Below, piece after piece: positions 1 through 11,100 of a stretch of DNA of 64,000 bases (position 1 is the first letter of the stretch; each line of letters starts with the position of its first letter). The stretch is from Ascoidea asiatica (taxonomy: Eukaryota; Ascomycota; Saccharomycetes; Ascoideales; Ascoideaceae), in the NCBI GenBank assembly GCA_001600695.1, contig BCKQ01000004.1, positions 1 through 64,000 of the forward strand, given 5' to 3'. The translations under genes were made by a program, and so were the position numbers. The notes beneath the pieces are model-generated. The model was not told the origin of the DNA and did not search any database. It was given only the letters and a program-made list of their open reading frames with translations.

Positions 1-34
1 CTGTCATCCAACATCAACTGTCATCCAACATCAA
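1..34. repeat. Tandem 17-bp direct repeat, two copies
   Basis: The unit ctgtcatccaacatcaa occurs twice head to tail at the left edge of the window. The array may continue outside the window. No coding sequence is visible here. Confidence 0.8.
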
Positions 35-1162
35 TCCAATAAACTCAAAATATTCAATAAATTTGAATGTTTAGGGTGTATAGGGAATATCTAAAATATA
101 TATATAGGTATAAGAAATATATAAAAATATATCAATCTATTCTTAAAGTAACGAAAGTGTCATAAAATTATAATTATCATTTATGGCATATTGGAAAATA
201 TTAACATGTAAAATTTTNCCGCAAAGCGGGGGTATTAGCGAGCATTGTCCGCATAAATATATATATTCACCGCGTCGGGACTAATATTAATTATATATCA
301 TTATTATAGATTAATATACAGACGAATAAATAAAAATATTATTATATTAATTTATACATAATAATAGATAATACAAAAAATAATAATTAATATTTATATT
401 ATAAATACATAAGAATATTACTAGAATTCTAAATAAAATAAAATTTATTTAAATTTTTATTAAGAATAATTGAAAATAATTAAATATAAACATATAATTA
501 TATGTTAAGTAAAAATAAAAATATAAAAATATATTTAATATTTTTACAGAAAAAAATAAAAAAATGGCTATACGTAAATCACATGTTTATCTATCACTAG
601 TTAATAGTTACTTAATCGATTCTTGAAGTCACATGACCACGCGTGATATTTATTTTCTAACTTTTCGTAACTTTTTCAAAATTGGGGTCTAAATCCTAAA
701 TTTTTCAGGTTAGGTTAGGAAAATTTAAAACACTGAGCATAGTTAACATAAATTTTTATATCCAACCGCTTGGTCTTGCAATTTTATTGTGCTAATTCAA
801 AGTGAAAATTTCATGAAATATTTTGAACCTATTCTCGAAGGACGGAACTTTTAACTAATGGAGAAATATAGCCTACCTTTACCTTACATTAAATCTGGTT
901 CCCGCTCAATAAAAGAAACAGATAATGAAGCTAAATGATAATAAAAACAAGCGATTCAATATTATTTCTAATTGAGTTTTTCAAAAGGAATTGATTGATA
1001 AGTTGAAAGTCATTTCATACATTTATTATAAATACATCAAACATTCTTTTTTTTTCTTTATATCTAATTTATTCTTTCAGTCTGAACCTAAATCAATAAG
1101 TTTGTTTGCATATCTTAAATTCTACTAGCAGTCATTCAAATATTCAAAATTTCAAATCTAAA
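35..1162. other. Non-coding left edge and GRE2 upstream region
   Basis: No convincing ORF is present. Positions 219-282 hold short GC-rich clusters (ccgcaaagcggggg and caccgcgtcggga) set in almost pure A+T. From about 285 to 570 the DNA is nearly all A and T. One undetermined base lies at 218. Two RTCACRTG-like sites lie near 577 and 627, and an ACGCGT box near 638. The 570-1162 part has ordinary intergenic composition and should contain the promoter of the reductase gene that follows. Confidence 0.5.
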
Positions 1163-2224
1163 ATGGGAGCAAAAGTTTTATTAACTGGGGCTTCAGGTTA
1201 TATAGCCTTACATACTCTTGATGTAGCTTTGAAAGAAGACTATAGCGTAGTTGGTACAGTCAGGTCAACAGAGAAAGGTGAAAATATTCTCAAAAAATTG
1301 AGAATCAAATACCCTGAAAAAACTTATTTTGATATTAGATTTGAGGTTGTTCCGGATATTGCCGTTTCTGGTGCATTTGATGATGTAGTTGAGAAATATG
1401 GTAATGAGTTGGAATATGTTCTACATACTGCATCTCCTTTTTCTTTTGGCTTCAAAGAATCTTACGAAGATGCTTACATAAAGCCTGCAGTCAATGGAAC
1501 TGTCGGTGTGTTAAAAGCAATCAAAAAATATGCTCCAAAGGTCAAAAAGGTAGTTATAACTTCTTCATTTGCTGCTGTACTTGATGTGAACAGAATCGAT
1601 GATAAATCATATACTTTAACTGAGCAATGTTGGAATCCAATTGACATTACAAAGATGACCAATGCCATGAATGCTTATAGATGTTCCAAAAAAATGGCTG
1701 AAGTGGCAGCCTGGGATTTTTTAAAAAATGAAAAGCCAAATTTTACATTAACTACCATTCTCCCTTGTATGGTTATGGGCCCTCAACTTTTTGATTCAGA
1801 TGCTAAGAAGGATACATTAAACGAGTCTGCTAATAAAATCTTGTCAATGCTAAAAACACAATATGTTGAAAAGGATAAAGTGTATGATGCAAGCCCATGG
1901 TTAGGCTGTGATGTAAGAGATATTGCTTCCCTTCATATTTTATCTTTGCAAAAATCTGAAAGTGATCTTAAAAGACTCTTGGTAATCTCAGGTGCTTATG
2001 GAGATCAGCAAATTTTAGATTTAATCAATCAAAATTTCCCAAGTGCAAAAGGAAAAGTTGCTCTTGGCGACCCTTCAAAAACTGAAAGTTTATGGAGTAC
2101 CCTTCCTTCTTATGATTGCTCAAATACAAACAAATGGACAGGTATTAAGTTTATTCCTATAGAGAAAACAATAACTGACTCAGTTGATCAAATCCTTAGA
2201 GTTAAACCAAGCGTTTTGGATTAG
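1163..2224 (+). CDS. GRE2: Gre2-like NADPH-dependent aldehyde/ketone reductase (extended SDR)
   Basis: Cytosolic reductase of the extended short-chain dehydrogenase family, which in yeast reduces methylglyoxal and other carbonyls with NADPH. The chosen ATG gives 353 residues, close to baker's yeast Gre2. The open frame extends upstream to 1106 but has no ATG there. The N-terminal nucleotide-binding loop reads TGASGYIA (about residues 8-15), followed by a typical Rossmann fold. The SDR catalytic pair is seen as Y172-R-C-S-K176, with the TSS motif about 30 residues before it. The C-terminal substrate domain carries the expected ILP..VMGP segment. Yeasts often hold several Gre2 paralogues, so strict orthology is not certain. 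The gene is isolated: a pseudogene follows about 0.8 kb downstream. Confidence 0.85.
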   Translation: MGAKVLLTGASGYIALHTLDVALKEDYSVVGTVRSTEKGENILKKLRIKYPEKTYFDIRFEVVPDIAVSGAFDDVVEKYGNELEYVLHTASPFSFGFKESYEDAYIKPAVNGTVGVLKAIKKYAPKVKKVVITSSFAAVLDVNRIDDKSYTLTEQCWNPIDITKMTNAMNAYRCSKKMAEVAAWDFLKNEKPNFTLTTILPCMVMGPQLFDSDAKKDTLNESANKILSMLKTQYVEKDKVYDASPWLGCDVRDIASLHILSLQKSESDLKRLLVISGAYGDQQILDLINQNFPSAKGKVALGDPSKTESLWSTLPSYDCSNTNKWTGIKFIPIEKTITDSVDQILRVKPSVLD

Positions 2225-3049
2225 TTTTGATGTTATTACCTAGATTTTGTAGTTCTGCTTTTATATGGGTTCCGTATAGATAAAATATTTATAAAGAAAG
2301 AAACACCTAGCTTTGTAGTTGATAACTTCTCTAAAAACTTTCTCGAAATTATATTTACAATGACTTAGGATAACTTTGAGTGATTGCCATAGTATTAACT
2401 ATCATTTTTTGATATTGATAAGCCGATAAATGCTTACTATGGCTCCTCATATCATTGGGCAAACTTTTTGTTGAAGGTAACCTTTCGTAAAGGATAACAG
2501 TTTCTTGGATTTTATTAACTGAAAGTCGATTTTAAGAATTTCTCACCTGAGAGTTTTTGGTAGTGAAATCTATGGAACTAAAAATTCATCCATGGAGGTG
2601 CAAGGATAACGGCTTTTTTTTCTCGACTGATAAGATTTAATAAGGGAGCCTTAGTAACAGATGAGTTAGCCACACAAATACAGCAAATCCGATATGTCTC
2701 AAAGTAGCAGGAATATTCGGTTTACTCATAGCCTTATTTGATAAATATTGTACATTCTATGATATTATGGGGAATTTCCCCCATTTAAGAATGGAACTTA
2801 TACATGCACATTCAATTCAATAACCAATTCTTCGTTGGATTCCAATGATGACAATAGATGTAAAAGTTCCTCAGTCGTGGTTAAGTTTCGATACAAAAAA
2901 TAATTATGAAGTTTTCCTTGTTGATGGTTACCTTGTAAATGTCGTTGATAATGATTAAAATGATAAATCTTCTTCTTCGAGCTCGATAATAACAGCTTCG
3001 GCTTTAATTTTCATTACATATCAAAATGGTAATGATTGTATTCTCATAG
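2225..3049. other. Intergenic, no gene recognised
   Basis: No ORF or RNA gene is recognisable. A short palindrome (GGGGAA-T-TTCCCC) lies at about 2769. The right end may hold eroded N-terminal sequence of the phosphatase pseudogene that follows. Confidence 0.5.
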
Positions 3050-4411
3050 ATTTCTGATATTTCAAATTCTCCCTGTAGTAATAAAGTCAGGTCAACTTTT
3101 CTTTCTAGAAATCCAGCTTTGAATCTTTCTAAATATTTTACGAACGATTCAAATTATAATAATGATACGGTACTAAGTTGTAATTTGAACAATAAGTTTT
3201 CAATCATTACTGGAGATTCAGCAATAAATAATATCAGCCTTTCAAAACATGCTTTTAAGTCAAATAATCATAAATATATAAAAAGCTCTTATGATAAACT
3301 CCACAAAAATGATATTCAAGAAACTAACCTTGCAAAAAAAACTCAGTGATAATAAAGTTATATTACCTTTCAACAACCAGAAAAGTAAGTCTTTACATTC
3401 TCATAATGATGATAACTTAAACTATAATAAAAGAGTTTTATCAGCAGAAATATATATGGGTTCTATTATTGAAAGTTTTATATCGACAGCTACCAGAAAA
3501 ACATACCCTTCCAAATTTACAATAGTAAATAAGTGTGAAATATACTATGAAATTTTACCAAGTCAACGTATCCTTCTAGTCCTTTTTCTGGTTAAAGTTG
3601 TCTGTGATATTTATATTCAATACAATGATTTATTAAAAATACTCAAATTAAAAAATTTTCACCTGCATTCAAATTATTATTAGGTGTTTCTGTCGTTGAT
3701 AGAGGTTAAGAATCCTTAGAAACTATTATTAATATTCTTATGTCATCAAAAACATTTCCTGAAAATTTCTTTTCGTCGAGAGGTAATAATGAATGTGCCA
3801 ATATTAGTACAATATACTGCTTCTATGAGGAATGTAAAAGATTGATTGAACCTTAGAAATTGTAAAAATTTCAATGATGTGTTCTATTGCTTGCCAGTTG
3901 CTGCAACTATAAATAATAAAATTTTCTGTATTCATGGAGGTTTTTCACCTTCATTTCATAAACTTAGTGATATTAAAAACCTAATAATTTTTGAAGATAT
4001 ATATACACAAGAAGGATTGTTAAGTAATTTATCATGATCAGACCCTAATTCAAATCATCCTCTAAAATTCTTTATTGTTTGGTTCTAAAAAAAAGATTAT
4101 AATATCAATTCTTTTGATATTACCGATTAGAGCCCAAATGTTAGAAAAATTACATTATTTTTCTCTAATATGGCACTTGATCAATTTCTATAGCGATTTA
4201 ATTTTGACATAATCATATGGCTGTTGAAGATGGATACGAATTCTTCCATAAAAAGAGATTTGTAACTTTATTTTCAGCGCCTAACTTTGATGGAGAATTT
4301 AAAAATTGGGATGCTCTAATGAATATCAATTCTCATTTGGTGTATGGGTTTGAGTTGCTCAAAGAAAGTTTAACTTTTTATGAAAAGGGTAAAAAAAATA
4401 GAATAGAATAA
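3050..4411 (+). pseudogene. Decayed PP1/PPZ-type Ser/Thr protein phosphatase
   Basis: Pieces of a PP1-family catalytic domain occur in order but in different frames with stops between them. A Ser/Asn-rich N-terminal part (from about 3050) leads into a block reading VKVVCDIYIQYNDLLKI, the counterpart of the GDIHGQY-DLL segment. The next frame (about 3684-3855) gives VVDRG, a stop, then ESLETI, PENFF, RGNNECA and FYEECKR. Then come LPVAA, IFCIHGG and, after a TGA at the Trp of the LLWSDP motif, SDP. The last block is VEDGYEFF...[11 protein letters not shown]. Metal-binding motifs are destroyed: GDxHG has become CDIYI, GDYVDRG has become GVSVVDRG and GNHE has become GNNE. The Ser-rich leader resembles PPZ/PPQ types more than plain PP1. 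The intact parent gene must lie elsewhere. Confidence 0.88.
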
Positions 4412-4894
4412 GGTGAAAAAAAGTATCCCTCTGTATAACAATTAGCTAGGCTAAATTTAACTATAGTATATATAGATAAATATCAGTATCTCAATTAATC
4501 TATTGAATATCGTTTTTTCAAAACTATTCTTATTTTTGAAATGCTATATTCATGTAAATATTACTTCTAAACATATCCAAATTATTGACAATAAAGATAA
4601 CAGAGGAAATCTTCCTAATTTTGCACCATTACATTTCCAGTGATGAAGATCTTATGTCATCAATGCAGTTCTCCTAACACATCCAACATCCACTAAATCC
4701 TTTTTTACTGAACATTCTTAACCTTGTTACCCGGATGTTTTATTTCAGAGAATATCTTCCATAAAAAAAAATTTTACGTTTAATCTAATACATCTTTCTT
4801 GAAAAATGATATGATTGATTAAGGTAGTTTCAATCAATTGTCATAATCAACTAACTGTTTTAGCATAAAGTTATTTTGCTAAATTTTTTCAACC
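4412..4894. other. Intergenic, eIF3k promoter
   Basis: AT-rich spacer without ORFs. It holds one consensus Reb1-type site (see separate entry) about 160 bases before the eIF3k start codon. Confidence 0.5.
4727..4734 (+). promoter_or_regulatory. Reb1-type site TTACCCGG
   Basis: An exact match to the yeast Reb1 general regulatory factor consensus, 161 bases before the eIF3k start. Reb1 sites normally mark nucleosome-free promoters. Function here is inferred from the motif and its position only. Confidence 0.55.
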
Positions 4895-5830
4895 ATGGAG
4901 AACACTTTAGGGGAAACTCCAAAACAGAGACCGGAATTTATAAGTGATATTTTGAGCTCTTTAAAGAGATATGACGCTAATGTTATCAAAGACTTAGAAG
5001 AGTATTTAAAATCTCAATGCCTTGAAAATTTTTCTGATGTACAATCAAATTTGGCTTTGCTAAAGCTATACGAATTGTCTAGTGAAGAGTTAACCGAAGA
5101 GAGAGAAAATTCAACTATGAACATACTATTATTGGGATTGCTTAATTTTTATAATGTCGATTTTGAGCTTTATTTACATTTGCTTCCAGTATATGCGTTA
5201 GCTTCCACTAAGACTGAAGTAAAAAAAGAAATAAAGGGTAAAGGCGATGAAAAAGATTTCAAAGATGAAACATCAAATGAATCAGTCAATGAAAATGACG
5301 ACTTGAATAATGTTGAAGCTTTTCAAGATTCAATCAATAAAATTTTACATTTATATGAAGTATTAAATTCTTGCGATTTTAATCAATTTTGGTATTTGGT
5401 TAATAAATCTAAGGAGGCAGATTCGTACCAGGATTTAGTTTTAAATTCTTTGATAGGAGAAGACTTCTATAATTTCATCAAAGAAACAATTGTAAGATTA
5501 ATTTATTTATCGTTTACAAATAATTCTTCAAATATTTCCGCCAAAATCAGTAAGCATTTATTGAAAGATTATCTCAATCTTCACGATGAGGATTATTTCA
5601 AGGGATTTGTTAAGGATCATGAGCCGCAATTCAAACTTGATCAAAATGATGGTGAATTGGTTCTAATTAATCATATGAATGATAATATTTTTTCACCGTC
5701 GATTAAGGATGTTGGTAAAATCGAAAAAATTTCAAAAGATAATAAGGATACCAATGAATTGTCTAATGTAGCTAATGAAAATATAAAGCTTGAACAGTTA
5801 AGTAAATTGATAAAAAATGCTTTTTTATAA
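4895..5830 (+). CDS. Eukaryotic translation initiation factor 3 subunit K
   Basis: Subunit k of the eIF3 complex, which assists 40S recruitment of the ternary complex and mRNA in the cytosol. The N-terminal helical (HAM-like) part matches the family: a RYDANVIKDLEEYLKSQ segment, then NFSDVQSNLALLKLYEL, as in the animal and filamentous-fungal subunit. After an acidic low-complexity insert (about residues 109-142) the winged-helix part follows (ILHLYEVLNSCDFNQFWYLV and the rest). The length is 311 residues against roughly 220 in animals; the surplus is the acidic insert and a divergent C-tail. Baker's yeast and fission yeast lack this subunit, so its presence is informative about the lineage. 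The core initiation subunit eIF3a is also in this window (minus strand, 49963-52797). Confidence 0.85.
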   Translation: MENTLGETPKQRPEFISDILSSLKRYDANVIKDLEEYLKSQCLENFSDVQSNLALLKLYELSSEELTEERENSTMNILLLGLLNFYNVDFELYLHLLPVYALASTKTEVKKEIKGKGDEKDFKDETSNESVNENDDLNNVEAFQDSINKILHLYEVLNSCDFNQFWYLVNKSKEADSYQDLVLNSLIGEDFYNFIKETIVRLIYLSFTNNSSNISAKISKHLLKDYLNLHDEDYFKGFVKDHEPQFKLDQNDGELVLINHMNDNIFSPSIKDVGKIEKISKDNKDTNELSNVANENIKLEQLSKLIKNAFL

Positions 5831-6580
5831 TGAATCACTGGTAAATATTAATTGTTAATATTTGCTTTATTTCTGTTTAAATTTTTTTTTATTTTAATTG
5901 GTAAAAACTAATAGTATAATTTTAAAGAAGAAAAGAAGATTGAATTTAATATTTTTATGTAGTTTAGAAATTATCACAGTTTTAAAAATTTGAAAGTATT
6001 TTTATGAAAAACCAGCAGTCGATATATGGGCAACTAGAAAGGGCACAAAAAGCGTAGGAAAAAAATACAGTAATAATTGTACAATTGCTAGTTGTACTTC
6101 AGAAAACCCTCAATTCAGAATATGATCTTTTCAATTTCGCTAGTGGTTGTTCATGGGTCTTTTACATACCTCTTTGACTATGAAAAGTACTTATTTCGTA
6201 ATTTACAATTGAGAGCTTGATAGAAAAAAGAACATTTTTGGAAAGTGATTTCAAGGATAGCAGATTTGATTAATAGGTTTTTTAGAAAAATATACTGTAC
6301 AAGTTAACCGTCAGCTGAACACCAACCCAGAGGGTCTAAGAAGAAATAAAGGCATACTGTATGTTTATAAAGTTAACTGCTACTTTTCTGATTGGTTGAT
6401 TAAATTGAAAGTTTGTTTAGATATTACCCTGCTATAAATTACTACTTAGGATTACTACTAAGTTTTAAGTAATTTCAAGATGCTTTAAATCTGAATTAAA
6501 TAAAAATAAAATATAAAATACAAAAAATATTCATGAAAAGTTCAGAAATTGTTTATCAATCACTTTAAAAAATCTATAAG
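5831..6580. other. Intergenic between eIF3k and ATP20
   Basis: About 750 bases with no credible ORF, tRNA or snoRNA signature that I can recognise. It should contain the eIF3k 3' end and the ATP20 promoter. Confidence 0.5.
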
Positions 6581-7064
6581 ATGTTTGCACAAAATATATT
6601 CAGAGCTAAAAGCAGTCTATATAGAGGTGTTCGTTTGAATTCTACTTCTGCTATTGGTAAAAAAGCAACTAGTTTACTTACCCGAATTAATGGTAAGTTT
6701 CTGACTATAAATTTGAAAAAATCAAAAGCTTTTATACTAACAATTTTTTCTAGGATTCGTAAATTGTTCAATCTATTGGTCCAAAGTGTCAGTTGAACTA
6801 GCTAAAGAAATTTATGTCAAGGAAGGTTTACAACCGCCATCAATAGAAAAATTCAAATTGGTCTATCAAAATATTTTCAAGGAAGCTAAAATAATGGTAG
6901 AAAAACCAAAAGAAACTTTCAATTCTCTCAAATCATTTGAGTTTTCAAAAAAAAATATTACAACCTATGGTTCTTACTTCATTCAATTTCTTGGATTATT
7001 CTCCCTAGGAGAAATTATTGGCCGTAGGAAGTTGGTTGGATACAAAAAATATCCAACCAATTAG
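6581..7064 (+). CDS. ATP20: Mitochondrial F1Fo-ATP synthase subunit g (spliced, one intron)
   Basis: Subunit g of the inner-membrane ATP synthase, needed for dimerisation of the enzyme and cristae shape. Exon 1 is 6581-6692 and exon 2 is 6754-7064; together they encode 140 residues. Exon 1 gives a basic, Ser/Arg-rich mitochondrial presequence starting MFAQNIFRAKSS. The splice joins ...TRIN-G-FVNCSIYWSK... in frame. The family core follows: KEIYVKEGLQPP, then a helix, then the C-terminal membrane segment YGSYFIQFLGLFSLGEIIGRR ending in KLVGYKKY, which carries the GxxxG-like packing region. Length and C-terminus agree with yeast subunit g. Without splicing, the two halves lie in different frames and neither makes sense alone. 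Confidence 0.93.
6693..6753 (+). other. ATP20: Intron in ATP20 (61 nt)
   Basis: Donor GTAAGT at 6693, branch site TACTAAC at 6735-6741, acceptor TAG ending at 6753. Removal restores the reading frame across a Gly codon. The branch adenine lies only about 13 bases before the acceptor. Confidence 0.93.
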
Positions 7065-7536
7065 GCAGCCTAGTTTCTTGTAATGAGATTGAGATAACTC
7101 TTTCTTTAATTTCCTTATTTCTCAATTTTATTTCAAATTTAATATTCAATGGTTGTTTCACAATTAAAATTTCAAATCTAGATCTTTAATAAATGGGGAG
7201 TAGATTAATATATAATAATTACCTTTATATACTTTTCTCTTGAATCTAATCAGAAGTTTTAAACTATGCTTTCTTTAGTGGAATGTAGTAATTTTCGCAT
7301 TGAATGTTGAATAGAATTTCAATTACTAACTTATTTCTATTAATGGGTTGTCAACCTTGACGTTTTTTTTTACATCACATGCTCGAGAGACTAGACCAGG
7401 ATGAAAAGCTTTCAGATAGGGCATACGTTTGTCCTAAAGCTGATTTTGCGAGAACTTGTCTTTCATCTTAAAATTTTTATGTTTTCAGTCACTCTTGCAT
7501 AACTATTGTTGGCATCACACAATCAACCTAATTAAT

Positions 7537-7542
7537 CACGTG
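7537..7542. promoter_or_regulatory. CACGTG (Cbf1/bHLH-type) box
   Basis: Core of ATCACGTG, 616 bases before the BLM10 start codon. One of five such boxes in intergenic DNA of this window. Confidence 0.4.
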
Positions 7543-7874
7543 AAATAATTTTTGGCCAGATTTTTTTGAAGGGATATTTTTATTGAAACCGGAATTTTCA
7601 ACTGTGCTCTTATGACCCGGATACACCCACTCAAATTACCTTATTAGGGGCCACACTATGAAAAAATAGTTGAAAGCTATCATGCAACAAATCTTATTTT
7701 GAAATTATCCCAGTTTTGGGTAATTGAAAGAAGTTCAAAAATACTTTTCAAATTATTTCTTGTTTTAGATTTCATTTTTAGAGGCACCGTTTAGTCAAAA
7801 AAGATAAATTTTTGAGGTACTATTTAGTGTTTCTCACAGTATAACGGTTCTCCCTATTAGAATAAGTACCATAG

Positions 7875-7882
7875 TACCGGTA
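7875..7882. promoter_or_regulatory. TACCGGTA palindrome
   Basis: Perfect 8-bp palindrome 276 bases before the BLM10 start. The same 8-mer recurs before HPT1 and TRP5. Confidence 0.35.
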
Positions 7883-8157
7883 ACGTATTTGATAATGTAT
7901 TGCACTGCATGATAACTTAGTTTGTATGGTTTTATTTTTATACTTGCTAAGTGTACTTTATCCTTCAAGTTAAGAGATAATTAACACTCCATGTTTTTAT
8001 TTGAATTACTTTGGCCTCTTATTATTATTTTTTGTTTTGGTATTTTGAAATTTACTTTAAAAATTTAATAATTTTTTGAATCTTTTTCTTCTCCAATTTC
8101 ACTAATTTAATAAAGTACCAATACTATTTATAAAGTTATATTTTTGATTCATTATTA

Positions 8158-11100
8158 ATGGCTTCTGATAGTTCAGATAAAAAAAGAGGTGATGTTGAAA
8201 CAAGTTCAATAGAAGATTCGCTTTCTCCCAATTCAATTCCGAAAACTTCTGGCAATTCATCCTTAAGGCCTGATTCTCTAATCAATCCATCAAATAATTT
8301 AATTGTTCACTCTTCTACTAATTTACCTGCTAATTCATCTGTTAATCCTTCAATTTCTTCAATTTCTTCAAACTTCAACCCAAATTCAAAACCTTCTAGA
8401 AATTCCAGTTTCAACAATCTTAACATTATAGGAAACAACTTACCCAATGACTTAATTTCTTCTCCAACTCCTATCAGAAATTCTTTTAATTTTTTGTCAC
8501 CATCTAAATTCCGACCTCTGACTCCTTCTTTGCTAAGTAATTCGAATAATCCCACTCGTAATTCTTCTCCCTTCAACATTCACCAATCTTACTCTCCTTT
8601 ACAAAAACAAGGAACAGGTGATTCTATCTATTCATCCATTAATCCAATTGAACAATTGAGACTAGAGTATTATAATTTAGACTATCCCAAAAGTGATGAT
8701 TATTTAGTTAATACTTTATTTTTAGATGAAAATTCAAGATTTTTTGCTAGAAAACAAAAAAGAAATTTGAACCTTTCAAAATTATTACCTTATAAAACCG
8801 AAAAATCTTTGGATCAATCCAAATATCTTAGTCATATTGTTTCTCATTTGTACATTGCAATATATTCTTTAGATATTCAAGGCGCCATTAGTATATCTTC
8901 CAAAGATTTAAATTTCAATGGTATTAAAAAAATATCACCTTTTTCTTCTGAAAATGAAAAAAATGCTAATAATTCACATGATATGTTTGAGGTTATTGAT
9001 CATTCGGATACTGATTCGGATGATTCAAGCGATGAAGAATCTAGCGAAGACGATGATGATCTTGAATTAGGGACCTTAAGTTCTTCTTCAGCTTTCTCTA
9101 ATTCCAAAAGGTCTTCTGCAATTGTTAATGTTCGTCATTGGACATCAGAGCTCAAAACGTGGTTGAAAATGAAAAACACTATGCCAATATCATTACGTAT
9201 TGCTTTGGCTAAAGTGTATTATTATCTTTGTTTGACCAGAGGTCAGCCTATTGCTCTATCTGCTTATGTTGATATGTTTGTTCTTTTGGTTAAAAATGAT
9301 GTTTATACTATAAAAAAAAAGGGTCTTAAGTTGGATTATATGCCTTTATTTAAAGAATTCGAAAATAATTTTCCTCATCCAGAATCTTCTTATGACAAAT
9401 TAAATAAATCAATTCATAGGAATTTGATGAAACTTTCTCTTTATTCAAACTTCTTCTTCGATGATTCGAAGTTTACAATAGATGATATTTTTTTAAAATG
9501 CCTTTCAAGATATTCGATTCAAACTGCTTCATTAAGTTTAAGCTCCATATATTCATTACTACCATGTTCTAACAATTACGTTTTGAAGTATTTTCCTTCT
9601 CTCTTTTTTATATGGAGTTCAACAGTTAAAATTAAAAACGTCGATTCTCATTTAACTAGTTTATTGGCAAGGATTTGCGAATTTCAGCTCAATGAGGCTA
9701 GCATGAATTCAAAGTTAGAGAATGTTAATACAGAGATTTTTGGGAATTTTGGTTATTTTACTTCCGAGCAGGTTGATGTAATATTTACAAACTTGCTCAA
9801 TTCTTTGAAAATTTTGACAAATAAGTTTGGTTCGAATGCATCATCAACTTTTTACTCAGGGTACGCTACTCTAATAGTTTATTCTATAAATGGATGTAAG
9901 TCCTTAAATGACGACGGCATTTTTTTCAAATTATCCAATTTGGTTGATATTATTGAGACTTATTTGCATCCTTCTAATACAGGAGATTGGACAACTGCTA
10001 TAACTCAATTCATCAGTGCTTTAATCACTCAATATATTAAGAGATATAACCTTGAAAAGTTTGATTTGTTAAAAAAATTACCTGAAGATAATAAGCTAAA
10101 TCAAAAAACAACTGCCAGATTCATTGAAATTCTCCTACCAAAGCTCTTAGTCGGCGTTCAATCTAAGCTGGAGATTGTAAGTAGACTCTACATTATTGGT
10201 CTTAGTTCTCTTTGCTATCTTAGCCCTCGATTAATTTTAAACTCAGTTCTACTAGATTTCTATGAATCTTTGACTAATGATCAAACCCCAAATCATAGAT
10301 TAATGGCTGTGATAAAACAATTTACACATCTTGGAAGATTTTTTGTTAGCACCAAACTATTTCGGGTTCATGTTGTAAAATTACTTTCATTGACTATACC
10401 TGCAATAGATTCGAATGACTTAAACAAAACATATTGCTGTTTAATGTTGATTCTAACATTAGCTTCTTTCATGCCATTTGCAGATTTATCGAAGTCTTCA
10501 GCTGATGAGGATGAAGGGTTTATTGATCCAGGCCTTGCAAATGAAGTTATTGAAGGCCATTTGTTAGTTTTGGAAAGCAATTCTTATTTAAAGGAAACTT
10601 CTGATTTTTCAAAAAAAAAAGATTTTACTATTGATGAAGAAACAGAAAGAAAAGCTTTGATTTCCTCAACAATGGGCTTTGAATATTTAGTTTCTGAGTT
10701 TGTCTATAAATTATTTCCTTTGATAGAAAATCTTCCTGAGCCTTCAAAAAAAGAAATGAATAATGAATCCGCAATACAGAAATGCTTAGCTCAAACAATT
10801 TCAATACTTTGTGAATCTTTATCTGATGATTTATTCTTATTATTTGCTAACAAATTTGTAGACTTTTTAAAACGGGGAACTTATTTTAATGCTAACGAAA
10901 TTGTTGCAGATATTTGTGGGTTGATCGTTAAGCGTGACCCAGAGAAGTTTTTACCATTATTCATGGAATATTTCATTCCCAGAATATATGAAAATATCTC
11001 TGAAAATGAAGCTGGAAAGTCTAGAAGTGGTATTGATATTCTTCCAAGAGACCAACCTTTGTTTTGCTACATTGCTATTATCAACAGCTGTGCACATTAC

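Larger units (their letters stand above)
7065..8157. other. Intergenic, BLM10 promoter region
   Basis: A 1.1 kb non-coding stretch. It contains a CACGTG box at 7537-7542 and a TACCGGTA palindrome at 7875-7882 (separate entries). I did not find the proteasome-associated control element GGTGGCAAA that controls proteasome genes in baker's yeast. Confidence 0.5.

Noticed and set aside
570-640. Possible point centromere: two RTCACRTG (CDEI-like) sites next to an AT-rich block
   Set aside because: The AT-rich block lies on the wrong side of both sites and no CDEIII-like element with a CCGAA core was found at a fitting distance.
3291-3683. 130-codon ORF as a real small gene
   Set aside because: Its second half aligns with the metal-site segment of PP1 phosphatases and continues in another frame, so it is a pseudogene fragment.
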